Shown here: in pieces, positions 1 to 9,760 of the stretch
Layout: each line of letters begins with the position of its first letter
Numbering within the stretch: the stretch's first letter is position 1
DNA from: Lentibacillus jeotgali
GTDB lineage: Bacteria > Bacillota > Bacilli > Bacillales > Amphibacillaceae
Length of the DNA: 64,000 bases
NCBI RefSeq assembly: GCF_000224785.1
Contig: NZ_AGAV01000025.1
Span: 1 to 64,000 of the forward strand
Reading direction: 5' to 3'
Notes under the pieces: generated by a model
What the model was told of the DNA's origin: nothing
Database searches by the model: none
The model's input: the letters and a program-made list of their open reading frames with translations, nothing else
Made by a program: the position numbers and the translations under genes

Positions 1-116
1 CTGCGGGGTCTCGCCTATGCCTCTGCTCCCGCAGGAGTCTACGTATATTTCCTTCGCTAAATCGTAGTATTGTTCGTCTTTAGAGTTGATAAAATTAGTT
101 ATGTCCCAACCTTTTT
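1..116 (+). repeat. Right half of 250-bp dispersed inverted-repeat element (copy A)
   Basis: This stretch matches the right half of the complete element at 29061-29310 with few changes, and in reverse complement the element at 53008-53256. It contains the internal hairpin arms CTGCGGGG and CCCGCAG (positions 1-34) and ends in TGTCCCAACC. The terminal inverted repeat is eroded at its very end (CTTTTT in place of CTCTTA). The left half lies outside the window. Confidence 0.85.
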
Positions 117-127
117 AAATACCTTTA

Positions 128-442
128 CTATGTTGTTTCTGCTGAGTCAATGACAGCACCTGTGTCAACGTCAATATAAAATTCGTATTGTTTGTTTTCG
201 CCGTCAATGTTGCGTGTGACACCACCACGGTATGCATTGTACAACAAGCCGTTTCTCTCAACTTCTTCAGGTTTCATGTAAATCCAGGATCCACTGATCG
301 GTCCCTGTTTTCTAAATGTTTCCTTTGCTTGCTTCAATGCCTTCTCAGGTGTGATTTTCTGATAGCGGTCGAGCTGCTGTTTGACTACAAATCCTGCCGC
401 GATTCCTGCTCCGGCAGCAATGACTGCATTTCTGGCTTTCAT
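128..442 (-). CDS. ytzB: Small PepSY-domain protein, YtzB-like
   Basis: A 104-residue protein of unknown biochemical role. Residues 1-20 form a glycine- and alanine-rich hydrophobic stretch (AVIAAGAGIAAGF) that could be a membrane anchor or signal. It is followed by a charged helix and a PepSY-like half with the pattern GGVTRNIDGENKQYEFYIDV ending in DTGAVIDS. PepSY domains are generally thought to act outside the membrane as peptidase modulators or ligand-binding modules. The start is supported by GAGGTGA just upstream of the ATG. It is divergent from ytoP, the same neighbour as ytzB in B. subtilis, which is the main reason for the name. Function is not known. Confidence 0.75.
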   Translation of the reverse strand: MKARNAVIAAGAGIAAGFVVKQQLDRYQKITPEKALKQAKETFRKQGPISGSWIYMKPEEVERNGLLYNAYRGGVTRNIDGENKQYEFYIDVDTGAVIDSAETT

Positions 443-640
443 ATTTGGTCACCTCTAAATTAATTATTAAACGCTTACTGTAAAGATGTTCAAAAAGTCT
501 TATTTTGAACGGAAACTTATGCACCCTTTATTATAACGGAAACAATCCGAAATAAAAACCGTTACACTATTGTTTGGTGGAAAGCAGTATATATTTTCCG
601 TTATACTAAAACCAATACATACAGATTTGGAGGAATATAT

Positions 641-1705
641 ATGAATCAGGAAACAATGGATTTATTTAAGAATCTGACCGAATTGCAGGGTGCACCCGGT
701 AATGAACATGCGGTACGGAAGTTTATGCGGGGCGAACTGGAGAAATATTCTGATGAAATTATCCAGGACAATCTGGGAGGTGTCTTCGGGGTGAAAAATG
801 GCGATGGACCGCGCGTGATGGTCGCCGGACACATGGATGAAGTCGGATTTATGGTTACCCAAATTACCAAAAATGGCATGATTCGCTTCCAGACATTGGG
901 CGGCTGGTGGAGCCAAGTGCTTTTGGCACAGCGCGTGCAGGTTATGACTGATAATGGCCCGGTCATCGGTGTGATTGGTTCAACACCGCCACATAATTTA
1001 TCCCCGGAACAGCGGAAAAAGCCGATGGATACGAAGGACATGCTGATAGACATCGGTGCGGATGACAAAGAAGATGCTGAAACAATTGGCGTCAAACCAG
1101 GCCAGGCGATTGTCCCGATCTGTCCGTTCACTCCGATGGCCAATGAGAAAAAGATACTTGCCAAATCGTGGGATAACCGTTACGGTTGTGGCCTTTCAAT
1201 TGAATTGCTGAAAGAACTGCAAGGTGAAACAGTGCCCAACAAACTCTATTCCGGCGCAACAGTCCAGGAGGAAGTGGGACTGAGAGGTGCCAAGGTGGCT
1301 GCCAATATGATTCAGCCAGATATCTTCTACGCACTTGATGCTTCGCCTGCCAATGACATGTCAGGCGATGATCTAGAATTTGGCCATATCGGGAAAGGTG
1401 CCTTATTGCGTATTTTTGACAAAACGATGATTACTCAACGCGGTATGCGTGAATTTATTCTGGATACAGCAGAATCCAATGATATCCCTTATCAGTTTTT
1501 TGTGTCACAGGGCGGCACTGATGCCGGCAGTGTTCACCTGTCTAACAGCGGTGTTCCATCAGCGGTTGTCGGCATTTGTTCACGTTATATTCATACATCA
1601 TCATCAATCATTCATGTTGATGACTATCAGGCAGCAAAAGAATTACTGCTAAAGCTGGTAAAATCCACCGATCAAAATACAGTCGACTCGATTAAAGCGG
1701 AATAA
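641..1705 (+). CDS. ytoP: M42-family glutamyl/deblocking aminopeptidase YtoP
   Basis: A cytoplasmic di-metal aminopeptidase of family M42, which trims N-terminal residues from peptides. Visible metal or catalytic motifs in order are AGHMDEVGF (first ligand His, about residue 66), KSWDNRYGC (bridging Asp, about 180), QEEVGLRGA (catalytic Glu pair, about 210), [12 protein letters not shown] (Asp, about 232) and the C-terminal [11 protein letters not shown] (His, about 315). Length of 354 residues is normal for the family. The start follows TTTGGAGGAATATAT, a strong ribosome site. The DUF84 gene begins 8 bases after its stop, so the two are probably cotranscribed and end at the hairpin at 2287. 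Confidence 0.93.
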   Translation: MNQETMDLFKNLTELQGAPGNEHAVRKFMRGELEKYSDEIIQDNLGGVFGVKNGDGPRVMVAGHMDEVGFMVTQITKNGMIRFQTLGGWWSQVLLAQRVQVMTDNGPVIGVIGSTPPHNLSPEQRKKPMDTKDMLIDIGADDKEDAETIGVKPGQAIVPICPFTPMANEKKILAKSWDNRYGCGLSIELLKELQGETVPNKLYSGATVQEEVGLRGAKVAANMIQPDIFYALDASPANDMSGDDLEFGHIGKGALLRIFDKTMITQRGMREFILDTAESNDIPYQFFVSQGGTDAGSVHLSNSGVPSAVVGICSRYIHTSSSIIHVDDYQAAKELLLKLVKSTDQNTVDSIKAE

Positions 1706-1713
1706 GGGATACT

Positions 1714-2223
1714 ATGAAGATTGCAATCGGATCCAAAAATCCAGCTAAAATTGGTGCTGTACAGGATGTGTTCGCCTATGATGAGGTCATATCGACGGAT
1801 GCATCCTCTCAAGTCAGTAAACAGCCATTTTCCGATACAGAAACAAGACAAGGGGCCATCAACAGAGCTGCCGGCAGCCTTCAGGCGACGTCAGGCGATA
1901 TCGGTATCGGGTTGGAAGGTGGTGTGATGTACGTTGATGATGCGTTGTACTTATGTAATTGGGGTGCGCTCATGACAATTGACGATGTTATTTTCACCGG
2001 CAGCGGGGCCAGGATTTTGCTCCCGAAAGAGATCGACGATGAATTGAAAAAAGGCCTTGAATTAGGGGATGTTATGGATAACTATGCAAAGCGGAAAGAC
2101 GTGCGGCAGAAAGAAGGCGCCATTGGCATTTTCACCAATAACCGGATTTCCCGAAAAGAAATGTTCGTTCATGCTGTCAAGCTGTTGCACGGTCAGTGGG
2201 CATATTGGCAGGAAAATAGATAG
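1714..2223 (+). CDS. DUF84 family NTPase (inosine/xanthosine triphosphatase type)
   Basis: This 169-residue protein matches the DUF84/YjjX family, enzymes that hydrolyse non-canonical purine nucleoside triphosphates such as ITP and XTP and so keep them out of nucleic acids. The diagnostic N-terminus is MKIAIGSKNPAKIGAVQDVF, the nucleotide-binding loop of the ITPase-like fold. Further family signals are TETRQGAINRA (about residues 46-56), IGIGLEGGV (about 67-75), and KEGAIGIFTNN (about 135-145). The ribosome site (AAGGGAT) is only moderate, which fits translational coupling to ytoP 8 bases upstream. Substrate preference cannot be read from sequence. Confidence 0.85.
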   Translation: MKIAIGSKNPAKIGAVQDVFAYDEVISTDASSQVSKQPFSDTETRQGAINRAAGSLQATSGDIGIGLEGGVMYVDDALYLCNWGALMTIDDVIFTGSGARILLPKEIDDELKKGLELGDVMDNYAKRKDVRQKEGAIGIFTNNRISRKEMFVHAVKLLHGQWAYWQENR

Positions 2224-2286
2224 TTAAGCTGGCAAATTCATTTATTATTTCTGAGCACGGGTTTGAATTGAAGCGTCATACAGGTG

Positions 2287-2324
2287 AAAGGGTGAAGCAG
2301 GCAATTGCTGCTTCACCCTTTTGA
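2287..2324 (+). terminator. Rho-independent terminator after the DUF84 gene
   Basis: A 14-bp stem with arms AAAGGGTGAAGCAG (2287-2300) and CTGCTTCACCCTTT (2308-2321), a 7-base loop and a short T run. It closes the ytoP-DUF84 transcript. Confidence 0.85.
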
Positions 2325-2392
2325 TACGTGCATTAATTTTGCGGTTTTTTCAGCTCTTCATTGTTTTCTCTTCATAATAGGTCAGATTGCTC

Positions 2393-2590
2393 TTAAAATC
2401 GTTCTTTTTTGACAACGTTATGCTCGTTGTCAAGAATTGAAAGGGTGCTTGGAGTATTTTCTTGGGCTAATTCTCTGGCCTTCGCAATGGCATCATCCTT
2501 TGCCTCGAATTCACTTTCAGGGGCAACGTCCTCCAGCTTCACAATCCACGCTGTTACATCCTGATTTGGTGTTACGCTATAAAATTTCAT
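2393..2590 (-). CDS. Small DUF2188-like protein
   Basis: A 65-residue soluble protein resembling DUF2188. The typical layout is visible: an N-terminal strand (KFYSVTPN), a central acidic segment with EAKDDAIAKARELAQEN (about residues 33-49, matching the family pattern of a helix ending before a Pro) and a C-terminal strand TLSILDNEHNVVKK. Members are small proteins of unknown function, often found in stress-related settings. The ribosome site AAAGGAG lies 11 bases before the ATG. It is a stand-alone gene between ytoP-DUF84 and ytoQ. Confidence 0.7.
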   Translation of the reverse strand: MKFYSVTPNQDVTAWIVKLEDVAPESEFEAKDDAIAKARELAQENTPSTLSILDNEHNVVKKERF

Positions 2591-2703
2591 ATGATGTCAT
2601 ACTCCTTTACTTCCGAAATTATGGTTATCCATTCCCTATCCATAGGTTACTAAAACACCGGGCAGAAATCATTGTCCCCTGGGGGAAGAGCTTCGTACAG
2701 TAC

Positions 2704-2734
2704 AAAAAAGCCCGGTTAAACGAGCTTTTTTACA
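2704..2734 (-). terminator. Terminator downstream of ytoQ
   Basis: Arms AAAAAAGCCCG (2704-2714) and CGAGCTTTTTT (2721-2731) pair with one mismatch. A/T runs on both sides would allow it to act in either direction; it lies 65 bases past the ytoQ stop on the minus strand. Confidence 0.7.
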
Positions 2735-2798
2735 ATTTATGAAGCTAATACATGTCGGGTTAGTTATTGATCGCCTTCTGCGTCCAAGGCTGTTTCTA

Positions 2799-3239
2799 TC
2801 ATTCATAAATATAATTCAAAACATCCAGTGCCTGATCAACTGTTTCGACTGTCACGTTCGCTTTGTTGGAAAGTTCTTTCAACGGGTGAATCAGTGATTC
2901 AGGCCGCACAAGGATCGTCGGCTTATTCATAGTGATGGCAGCGCTGGCATCCATTGCAGTGTTCCATTGTTTATATTTTTCACCGAATAAGGCAATGACA
3001 ACATCTGATTTTTGCATCAGAACCTCTGTACGCAAATTGTTGATGTCTGAGGCTGCATCATCTTTGTACACCTTTCCCGGCTGCTCGCCAAGGATGTCTT
3101 CCCCTACATTGTCGGAACGGTCATGATGAGTTTGCGGTGCGACGAACGTGATCGGAAGTTTTTTCTCTTTTGCTTTTGATTTCAAATCTTCACGCCAATC
3201 ATCGTGAATCTGGCCTGCTAGATAAACTGTCAGTTCCAT
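2799..3239 (-). CDS. ytoQ: YtoQ family protein
   Basis: A 146-residue protein that I recognise as YtoQ by its opening MELTVYLAGQIHDDWREDL and the segment APQTHHDRSDNVGEDILG (about residues 34-51). The later DVVIALFGEKYKQWNTAMDA (about 79-98) recalls the nucleoside 2-deoxyribosyltransferase-like fold (a YLAG start and an acidic residue after a hydrophobic strand), but no catalytic role is established and this link is inference. Length agrees with the B. subtilis protein. The start is well supported by AGGAGGG six bases before the ATG. Confidence 0.85.
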   Translation of the reverse strand: MELTVYLAGQIHDDWREDLKSKAKEKKLPITFVAPQTHHDRSDNVGEDILGEQPGKVYKDDAASDINNLRTEVLMQKSDVVIALFGEKYKQWNTAMDASAAITMNKPTILVRPESLIHPLKELSNKANVTVETVDQALDVLNYIYE

Positions 3240-3427
3240 TGGAAACCCTCCTATGTTTAGTTTCTATTTCCATCTTAACCGTTTTTAAGAACAACGCAAA
3301 CGAAAAAGTCTGAATAAATTCAATGTATTCTGTCTTTTAGAAATAACGGCCGGCAATCACAGCAAGATGATTGAATCCATACGGAATGAAGGATATGATA
3401 GTCAGTAGCAATGGAGGTTGAACTAAG

Positions 3428-3742
3428 ATGAAAAGACTTGAGTCAGAGAAACAATTGAACGATGTTATAAAAAATGAAAACGTGGTTGCGGTATTTTCAG
3501 CTGATTGGTGCCCGGACTGCCGTGTTATTGAACCAGAGTTGCCGGAAATAGAAAAAGCTTATTCAAATTTTACGTTTGTCGAGGTAGACCGTGATCAGTT
3601 TATCGATGTTTGTCAGGAATATGATGTGTTCGGCATTCCAAGTTTTATCGCATTCAAAAATGGTGAAGAAGCTGGCAGATTTGTCAGCAAAGACCGGAAG
3701 ACCAAAGATGAAATCACCGCATTTATGGACGATCTCAGCTGA
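3428..3742 (+). CDS. ytpP: Thioredoxin-like protein YtpP
   Basis: A 104-residue single-domain thioredoxin-fold protein. The redox site is DWCPDCRV (about residues 26-33), a CxxC variant WCPDC rather than the WCGPC of true thioredoxin. The cis-proline is in FGIPSF (about 73-78). It probably exchanges disulfides with cytoplasmic proteins; its partner is unknown. The ribosome site is ATGGAGGT. It begins the ytpP-ytpQ-ytpR operon, with 21 bases to ytpQ, the same order as in B. subtilis. Confidence 0.9.
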   Translation: MKRLESEKQLNDVIKNENVVAVFSADWCPDCRVIEPELPEIEKAYSNFTFVEVDRDQFIDVCQEYDVFGIPSFIAFKNGEEAGRFVSKDRKTKDEITAFMDDLS

Positions 3743-3763
3743 TAAAAGGGGGAGACTCTAACG

Positions 3764-4582
3764 ATGAAAATGACTAGTTTAAAAATGAAAAAATTATTGC
3801 AAGACAGATTATCAAACGACAGTTATAAAACATCCTATAATCGCGATAAAGATACATTTCGCATCGAATGGAAAGATACGAAGCAAGGGATGACCATTAC
3901 GCTGCCGAATGTCGTTTCAAAATATAATGAACGTGGTGAAGAAGCGATTGATGATCTTGAGGAACATGTTCAGGAAGCGATGCGGATTATGCATGAAGAC
4001 CATCATCTCTCAGGAATGGAGAAAAACATCTTTCCAGTCATTCGTGCCACCTCGTTCACAACCGAAACAAATGGCGGCAAAAAGCTGATTCATAAAGAAC
4101 ACACAGCAGAGACACGTGTCTATTATGCTTTGGATTTAGGCAAGTCCTATCAGCTAATCGATGAATCAATGCTTGAAGAAGAAGGTTGGACACAAGACCG
4201 TATTGATGAAATTGCCAGTTTCAATATCCGGTCGTTGGATAACGACTATAAAAAAGACACAGTGGCCGACAATGATTTTTATTTTGTCGCGACACAGGAT
4301 GGCTATGATGCAAGCCGAATATTAAATGAAGCGTTTCTGGAAGAAATGCGCGCCAACGCTAAAGGCGAGCTTGCGGTAGCAGTGCCGCATCAGGATGTTT
4401 TGATTTTTGCCGATATCCAGAATAAAGCGGGCTATGACATCCTGGCACAAATGACTATGAAATTTTTCGCTGAAGGACGTATTCCGATTACGTCACTGTC
4501 CTTCATATATGAAGATAAGACGCTTGAACCGGTCTTCATCCTCGCGAAGAACCGTCCTGAGAAGAAAAATGGAAAGGAATGA
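3764..4582 (+). CDS. ytpQ: DUF1444 protein YtpQ
   Basis: A 272-residue soluble protein of the DUF1444 (YtpQ) family, function unknown. Recognition rests on its position between ytpP and ytpR and on family segments such as FPVIRATSF (about residues 89-97), [14 protein letters not shown] (about 121-134), and the C-terminal half with [15 protein letters not shown] (about 206-220). No membrane segment or catalytic motif is evident. The start follows AAAGGGGGAG. Its stop overlaps the region of the ytpR start, which implies translational coupling. Confidence 0.88.
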   Translation: MKMTSLKMKKLLQDRLSNDSYKTSYNRDKDTFRIEWKDTKQGMTITLPNVVSKYNERGEEAIDDLEEHVQEAMRIMHEDHHLSGMEKNIFPVIRATSFTTETNGGKKLIHKEHTAETRVYYALDLGKSYQLIDESMLEEEGWTQDRIDEIASFNIRSLDNDYKKDTVADNDFYFVATQDGYDASRILNEAFLEEMRANAKGELAVAVPHQDVLIFADIQNKAGYDILAQMTMKFFAEGRIPITSLSFIYEDKTLEPVFILAKNRPEKKNGKE

Positions 4583-4587
4583 ATGGT

Positions 4588-5190
4588 ATGGATGTATTTT
4601 ATAATCAAAATGGTATAGGGGATGTACTGATTGTCCCATTGAAAGACGGGAATCGTTATGACATCACTCATGAAAACTTTGGCGATATTACAAAAATAAC
4701 AGATAATCAAGGTGAAATTCTCGGCTACAATATTTATAAGGCATCAGCCTATTTTGATTTAACCGAAATTGGCAAAATCAGCATGACGGAACTCATGCTG
4801 GATCAGATGAAAAAAGCATTCAGTCAAAACAACCTGGATGATCCGCTCAAGTTTGATTTAAGCCCGAAGCATGTCGTCGGTTATGTCAGGGAAAAGTCGC
4901 CACATGAAAATGCGGATAAATTGAGTGTCTGTCAGGTTGATACAAGTGACGAACAGCTGCAGATCGTCTGTGGCGCCCCAAATGTCGAAGCTGGGCAGAA
5001 AGTCGTTGTAGCAAAAGTTGGAGCAGTTATGCCAAGTGGAATGATGATTAAACCGACAGAATTACGTGGCGTGGCATCGAATGGTATGATATGTTCACAG
5101 AAAGAGCTTGGCCTTGAAAACGCACCGAAAGAAAAAGGAATCTATGTACTGGGTGATTCGTATACTGCAGGTGAAGCGTTTACTGTTTAA
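4588..5190 (+). CDS. ytpR: YtpR, tRNA-binding-domain protein
   Basis: A 200-residue protein with a DUF4479 N-terminal half and a C-terminal EMAP/tRNA-binding OB-fold (about residues 90-198) like that at the N-terminus of phenylalanyl-tRNA synthetase beta subunit. The OB-fold is recognisable from [30 protein letters not shown] and [17 protein letters not shown]. It may bind tRNA or another nucleic acid, but a precise role is not known. I chose the ATG at 4588 because the ribosome site AAAGGA lies 11 bases upstream, whereas the in-frame ATG at 4579 is only 2 bases away; it also gives the usual family N-terminus. Third gene of the ytpPQR operon. Confidence 0.88.
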   Translation: MDVFYNQNGIGDVLIVPLKDGNRYDITHENFGDITKITDNQGEILGYNIYKASAYFDLTEIGKISMTELMLDQMKKAFSQNNLDDPLKFDLSPKHVVGYVREKSPHENADKLSVCQVDTSDEQLQIVCGAPNVEAGQKVVVAKVGAVMPSGMMIKPTELRGVASNGMICSQKELGLENAPKEKGIYVLGDSYTAGEAFTV

Positions 5191-5196
5191 AATCTA

Positions 5197-5231
5197 AACA
5201 ACCTGAGTCCGTGGACAAGGGTTGTTTTTTA
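5197..5231 (+). terminator. Terminator after ytpPQR
   Basis: Arms AACAACC (5197-5203) and GGTTGTT (5220-5226), a 16-base loop and a run of six T. Confidence 0.75.
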
Positions 5232-5329
5232 GTGCTTTTGATTTGGTTTGTCAGTATTACAGCTACGAAATTCCGTGCGAACCGACTTCTGTGACTACTA
5301 AAGTGAATGTGAGCAGCACAAATGGTGCA

Positions 5330-5358
5330 TTACATTTTGGCCCTAAAACTGCTACAAT
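5330..5358 (+). promoter_or_regulatory. Candidate sigma-A promoter of sftA
   Basis: TTACAT (5330-5335), a 17-base spacer and TACAAT (5353-5358), 38 bases before the sftA start. Confidence 0.5.
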
Positions 5359-5396
5359 AACAGTAATGGTAATTATGAAGAAATGAGTGAATACAT

Positions 5397-7742
5397 ATGT
5401 GGGATCGATGGAAAAGGAAAATCAGCAATTTTCTTTTTGAAGAGAGAGACGAAAATGTTGATTCGCTGCCTGAAAGACCGATTAATAACAAGCAGGATAT
5501 TCAGACGAGAATGACGTATCAATATCCTGCCGAGAAACCATTTCGTTTTCCTGTCATCCCGGATCAGCCGCGACAGAACGATCAATCGGATATACCGGCG
5601 TTTCAGCGTAAGAAACCCCGTGACAGACAGCAGTCAAATGACGCGCCAAAGGTAAATGTCAGGCAGCAATCACATAACGTACAGCAATCTGAACCTGAGT
5701 ATGAACAACATGATTATGAACCGAAGAATACCCGAAAAATATACAAACGGGAAGATAAGCCATTTACGCCAACTGAAGTGCCCTCACCGATTTATGGTTT
5801 TCAGGACCGGCAAACGGAGGAAATTGTTGCCGATGTGCCGGCATACCAGCCTGAACAGCATGATGATGATCATAGAGGGGATTCAGTATTTCAGCGATTG
5901 CAGAAACAAGAACGCGATATGGATCGGATATTTAATCCTACGCAGGAATCTGATCACGATTTGAATCCACCAGCACAGCAAAAGCAGGAAGACGATAACG
6001 AAAATCAAGGACCGGCAATAGAACAATTTCATCAGGATGAGGAGAAGCAGCAACATGCTGACGCTGAAGCTGCAGCTGCCGATCATACCAAAGAAGCGGC
6101 TCCACAAAAAAGTTCTGTTGAAGCGGTTAAGCCTGCTGATAAACCTAAGTCTGATAGGAAAAATACAAAAAAACCTGTCAACCGCGACAAAAGAGTCCGC
6201 AATGACCGAAAGCAGAATAAAAACGATAGTGGTTCACAAGCACTACCGTTCAACGTTTTGATGTCGGCCAATGATAAACGAAATCTTCAAAAAAACCGGA
6301 AACAAGCACAGCAGAAACCTCCTAAGCAGGCGCCCGCACAACATAATAGCGTGCCTTACCATTTATTGGATGATCCTGTTCAGGAAACGGAGCAGGATCA
6401 TTTGTGGATGCAAAATCAGCAGCAGCTTTTGGAAAAAACGCTAAAATATTTCAATGTACGTGCAAAGGTGGTCAACACCACACAGGGGCCATCTGTTACA
6501 CGGTTTGAAGTGCAGCCCGAACTTGGGGTGAAAGTGAGCAAAATCAAAAATCTGAGTGACGACCTTAAATTAAATATGGCGGCCAAAGATATCCGGATTG
6601 AAGCTCCTATCCCCGGGAAAAATACAATAGGTATCGAGATCCCGAACCAGCACGCTCAGACCGTAACACTGCAGGAGATTTTTGAAAAAGACAGCTTTCA
6701 AAAAAGTGCATCTCCGTTAACAATCGGTCTTGGCCTGAACATTGAAGGGGAGCCAATGGTGACCAATATCCAGAAAATGCCGCACGGACTAATTGCAGGC
6801 GCGACCGGTTCTGGCAAGAGTGTTTGCATTAATACGATATTAATCAGTCTTTTGTATAAAGCCAAGTATGATGAAGTCAAATTTATGCTTATAGATCCAA
6901 AAATGGTGGAATTGGCGCCATTTAATGGTATTCCGCATCTTATCTCTCCGGTAATCACCGATGTCAAAGCGGCGACGGCTGCGTTGAAATGGGCTGTCAG
7001 GGAAATGGAAGAGCGCTATGATTCATTTGTCCGTGAAGGGGTAAGAGATATTGAGCGGTACAACCAAAAAATGGCCAAAGAAGGCCGGTCAGAAAATAAG
7101 ATGCCATTTATTGTGATTGTGATTGATGAGCTGGCTGACTTGATGATGGCCGCACCGCAGGATGTGGAGGATTCAATCAGCAGGATTGCCCAGAAGGCGC
7201 GTGCATGCGGCATACATTTGCTGCTTGCCACCCAGCGGCCCTCTGTCGATGTCATTACGGGGCTGATTAAAGCGAACATTCCAACCAGAATTGCATTCAG
7301 TGTATCGTCACAAGTGGATTCCAAAACAATTCTAGATACTGGCGGTGCCGAAAAGCTGTTAGGAAAAGGAGATATGCTGTTTACGGGAAATGGTGCGGGA
7401 AAAAGTGTTCGGCTGCAGGGAGCGTTTGTATCCGATGAGGAGATTGAACGCGTAACCGATTATGCCCGGTCGATGGCAGAGCCTGATTATGAATTTGAGC
7501 AGGAGCATCTGCTTGAGGAAGTAGCGAATGACGACCAGGGTGATGAACTTTTAAATGACGCCATCCAATTTGTAATCGAGCATAACAGCGCAAGCACCTC
7601 TCTGCTGCAGCGTCATTTCAAAGTCGGCTATAACCGTGCGGCACGATTGATGGATGCTATGGAGGAAAGAGGCATCATTGCTCAGCAGAATGGAAGTAAG
7701 CCAAGGGAAGTGCTTGTATCTGCTGCACAAGTGGAAAACTAA
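5397..7742 (+). CDS. sftA: Soluble FtsK/SpoIIIE-type DNA translocase SftA
   Basis: A hexameric ATP-driven DNA pump that clears chromosome ends from the division septum. The first 290 or so of its 781 residues are hydrophilic, Gln/Asp/Lys-rich and probably disordered, with no membrane helices, which separates SftA from membrane-bound SpoIIIE. The motor follows: an alpha-domain with FNVRAKVVNTTQGPSVTRFE, Walker A GATGSGKS (about residues 468-475), Walker B with VIVIDELADLM and ATQRPSVDVITG. A C-terminal gamma winged-helix domain (ASTSLLQRHFKVGYNRAARL, about 725-744) reads oriented DNA motifs. The ribosome site at the start is weak (GAAGAAATGAG), so the exact N-terminus is less certain. Confidence 0.93.
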   Translation: MWDRWKRKISNFLFEERDENVDSLPERPINNKQDIQTRMTYQYPAEKPFRFPVIPDQPRQNDQSDIPAFQRKKPRDRQQSNDAPKVNVRQQSHNVQQSEPEYEQHDYEPKNTRKIYKREDKPFTPTEVPSPIYGFQDRQTEEIVADVPAYQPEQHDDDHRGDSVFQRLQKQERDMDRIFNPTQESDHDLNPPAQQKQEDDNENQGPAIEQFHQDEEKQQHADAEAAAADHTKEAAPQKSSVEAVKPADKPKSDRKNTKKPVNRDKRVRNDRKQNKNDSGSQALPFNVLMSANDKRNLQKNRKQAQQKPPKQAPAQHNSVPYHLLDDPVQETEQDHLWMQNQQQLLEKTLKYFNVRAKVVNTTQGPSVTRFEVQPELGVKVSKIKNLSDDLKLNMAAKDIRIEAPIPGKNTIGIEIPNQHAQTVTLQEIFEKDSFQKSASPLTIGLGLNIEGEPMVTNIQKMPHGLIAGATGSGKSVCINTILISLLYKAKYDEVKFMLIDPKMVELAPFNGIPHLISPVITDVKAATAALKWAVREMEERYDSFVREGVRDIERYNQKMAKEGRSENKMPFIVIVIDELADLMMAAPQDVEDSISRIAQKARACGIHLLLATQRPSVDVITGLIKANIPTRIAFSVSSQVDSKTILDTGGAEKLLGKGDMLFTGNGAGKSVRLQGAFVSDEEIERVTDYARSMAEPDYEFEQEHLLEEVANDDQGDELLNDAIQFVIEHNSASTSLLQRHFKVGYNRAARLMDAMEERGIIAQQNGSKPREVLVSAAQVEN

Positions 7743-8054
7743 TATACTTGCCAGGTTTGTCATCTTTTTATATGATAAAAAGGTATTGTAAATATTATAA
7801 TCAGAGGAACACCGCTTATGAAGGGAAATGGTGTCGGCAGTTTGGGTGTGAAGAACATCAGCCTAAGCGTTTGTATATAATGTGGTAAAAGCGGTCAGGG
7901 CAGACGGAACCCGTTTATTCGATCGACGGTTGCAGTGATCATTATACCCAGCAGGCAGATGATGGTTCTACAGTCTTTTTCGGCTCTCGACTGCCCGGCC
8001 TACTTCCGGTAAGCCACTATTAAATCAGCTTCAATTATCCTTGCACTAAAACAT
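7743..8054. other. Non-coding interval between sftA and the murC promoter
   Basis: About 310 bases without a supported gene. A 20-codon frame opening at 7818 has a weak GAGGAA upstream but no recognisable product. A stop-free run of about 40 codons lies near 7893-8020 but lacks a start. It may be decayed coding sequence; I see no terminator or RNA element that I can name. Confidence 0.4.
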
Positions 8055-8082
8055 TTTACACGTCGTTATAATTTGCTATAAT
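8055..8082 (+). promoter_or_regulatory. Sigma-A promoter of murC
   Basis: TTTACA (8055-8060), a 16-base spacer and TATAAT (8077-8082), placing the transcript start about 63 bases before the murC ATG. Confidence 0.65.
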
Positions 8083-8151
8083 GGCAAAATAGCGGTGAAT
8101 TTGATAATGGAAAAATATAGTGTTCAGATATAAATTTGGAGGTTCTTTTTT

Positions 8152-9477
8152 ATGACAACTTACCATTTTATTGGTATTAAGGGAACCGGGATGAGTGCAC
8201 TTGCTCACATCCTTCACGACTCCGGCGAGAATGTGCAGGGGTCTGATGTTGAGAAACGTTTTTTTACACAGAAATCATTAGAAGATAAAAACATTCCCAT
8301 TTTCCCTTTTTCAGAAACAAACATCAAGGAAGGTCTAACTGTTATTGCGGGTAATGCATTTTCGGATAATCACCCGGAGATTAAAGGGGCCCTTAATCAA
8401 GGATTGACGTTTTATCGGTATCACGAATTTTTAGGGGAATGGTTAAAACAGTTTACAAGTATTGCGATAACCGGTGCACATGGAAAGACTTCAACGACAG
8501 GTTTGCTGGCGCATGTACTAAATGAATCCTATCCAATTTCCTATTTAATTGGGGACGGCACCGGGAAAGGGCATGTCGACAGTGAATATTTTGCGTTTGA
8601 GGCGTGTGAATACCGCCGTCATTTTTTGAGCTATGAACCGGATTACGCCCTCATGACGAATATAGATTTCGACCATCCGGATTATTTTACGAGTATCGAC
8701 GATGTATTTGATGCCTTCCAGTCGATGGCCGAACAGGTAAAAAAAGGCATCATCGCCTGTGGCGACGATGAACAATTGCAGCAGATTCAGGCAAAAGTGC
8801 CCGTCGTTTACTATGGCTTTTCGAGTACAAATGATTTTCAGGCACAGAACGTAAGGGAAACAGAGTATGGCACTGAATTTGACGTATTTGTGCGAAATAC
8901 TTATTATGATACATTTAATATCCCAATGTATGGCGACCATAATGTGCTCAATGCTTTATCTGTTGTAGCAATTTGCCATTATGAAGATATCAAAGCGGAT
9001 AAAATGAAGGCTTTAAACAGCTTTGGAGGTGTCAAACGCCGGTTTACCGAAAAGATCGTGGGCAGCCAAGTACTGGTTGATGACTATGCTCACCATCCGA
9101 GAGAAATAACAGCAACCATTGAAACTGCAAGGAAAAAATACAAGGATAAACCGATCACGGTTATATTCCAGCCGCATACATTCACGCGTACGCGGACATT
9201 TCTGCAGGAATTTGCCGACAGTCTAAATCTTGCCGATCATATCTATTTGTGTGATATATTTGGATCCGCTAGAGAAGAAACCGGCAAATTGACCATTTAC
9301 GATCTTCAGGAACTGATCGAAGGAAGCTCCATTCTTGATCTATCCAACACCGAGGTATTAATGGAACATCAGGACAATGTATTGCTCTTCATGGGCGCCG
9401 GAGATATCCAAAAGTTCCAGGAATCTTACGAAAATCAGCTTGAAGTTGTAAGCAGCAACCAAGTGAAAAAAGCATAA
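8152..9477 (+). CDS. murC: UDP-N-acetylmuramate--L-alanine ligase MurC
   Basis: A cytoplasmic Mur ligase that adds L-alanine to UDP-MurNAc using ATP, the first amino-acid step of peptidoglycan precursor synthesis. Domain order is typical: an N-terminal Rossmann domain with [16 protein letters not shown] (about residues 4-19), a central ATPase domain with [14 protein letters not shown] (about 107-120) and the DFDHPDYF metal region, and a C-terminal domain with [13 protein letters not shown] and [12 protein letters not shown]. Length of 441 is slightly more than the B. subtilis enzyme. The ribosome site TTGGAGG is clear. It has its own promoter and terminator. Confidence 0.96.
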   Translation: MTTYHFIGIKGTGMSALAHILHDSGENVQGSDVEKRFFTQKSLEDKNIPIFPFSETNIKEGLTVIAGNAFSDNHPEIKGALNQGLTFYRYHEFLGEWLKQFTSIAITGAHGKTSTTGLLAHVLNESYPISYLIGDGTGKGHVDSEYFAFEACEYRRHFLSYEPDYALMTNIDFDHPDYFTSIDDVFDAFQSMAEQVKKGIIACGDDEQLQQIQAKVPVVYYGFSSTNDFQAQNVRETEYGTEFDVFVRNTYYDTFNIPMYGDHNVLNALSVVAICHYEDIKADKMKALNSFGGVKRRFTEKIVGSQVLVDDYAHHPREITATIETARKKYKDKPITVIFQPHTFTRTRTFLQEFADSLNLADHIYLCDIFGSAREETGKLTIYDLQELIEGSSILDLSNTEVLMEHQDNVLLFMGAGDIQKFQESYENQLEVVSSNQVKKA

Positions 9478-9484
9478 AAGGTGA

Positions 9485-9513
9485 AAGAGCCAGCATTTCC
9501 GGCTCTTTTTTTC
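9485..9513 (+). terminator. Terminator after murC
   Basis: Arms AAGAGCC (9485-9491) and GGCTCTT (9501-9507) followed by an eight-T run. Confidence 0.85.
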
Positions 9514-9760
9514 TAACAGAATCCTTGACCGTTAAAATATAAATTGGGATAAGTCAAGTTTTCTAATCTTATGTATCGAAATTATCTTAAAAATCCGTTA
9601 TAGTAGAGTGTATAGGTGATTCCAGTGTGTATATTTGCTTTTATATAAACATATAATTTGTATGTTTAGCCAATAATGACTGGGGAAATTAGTAAAAAAG
9701 CTATTCTTGATGCACTTATTATCACACCGAATTATCGTCGTAACGAAGGAGCTGAAGTTT

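Noticed and set aside
2437-2742. A 101-codon plus-strand frame opposite the DUF2188 gene
   Set aside because: It runs through the terminator hairpin and has no family-like features.
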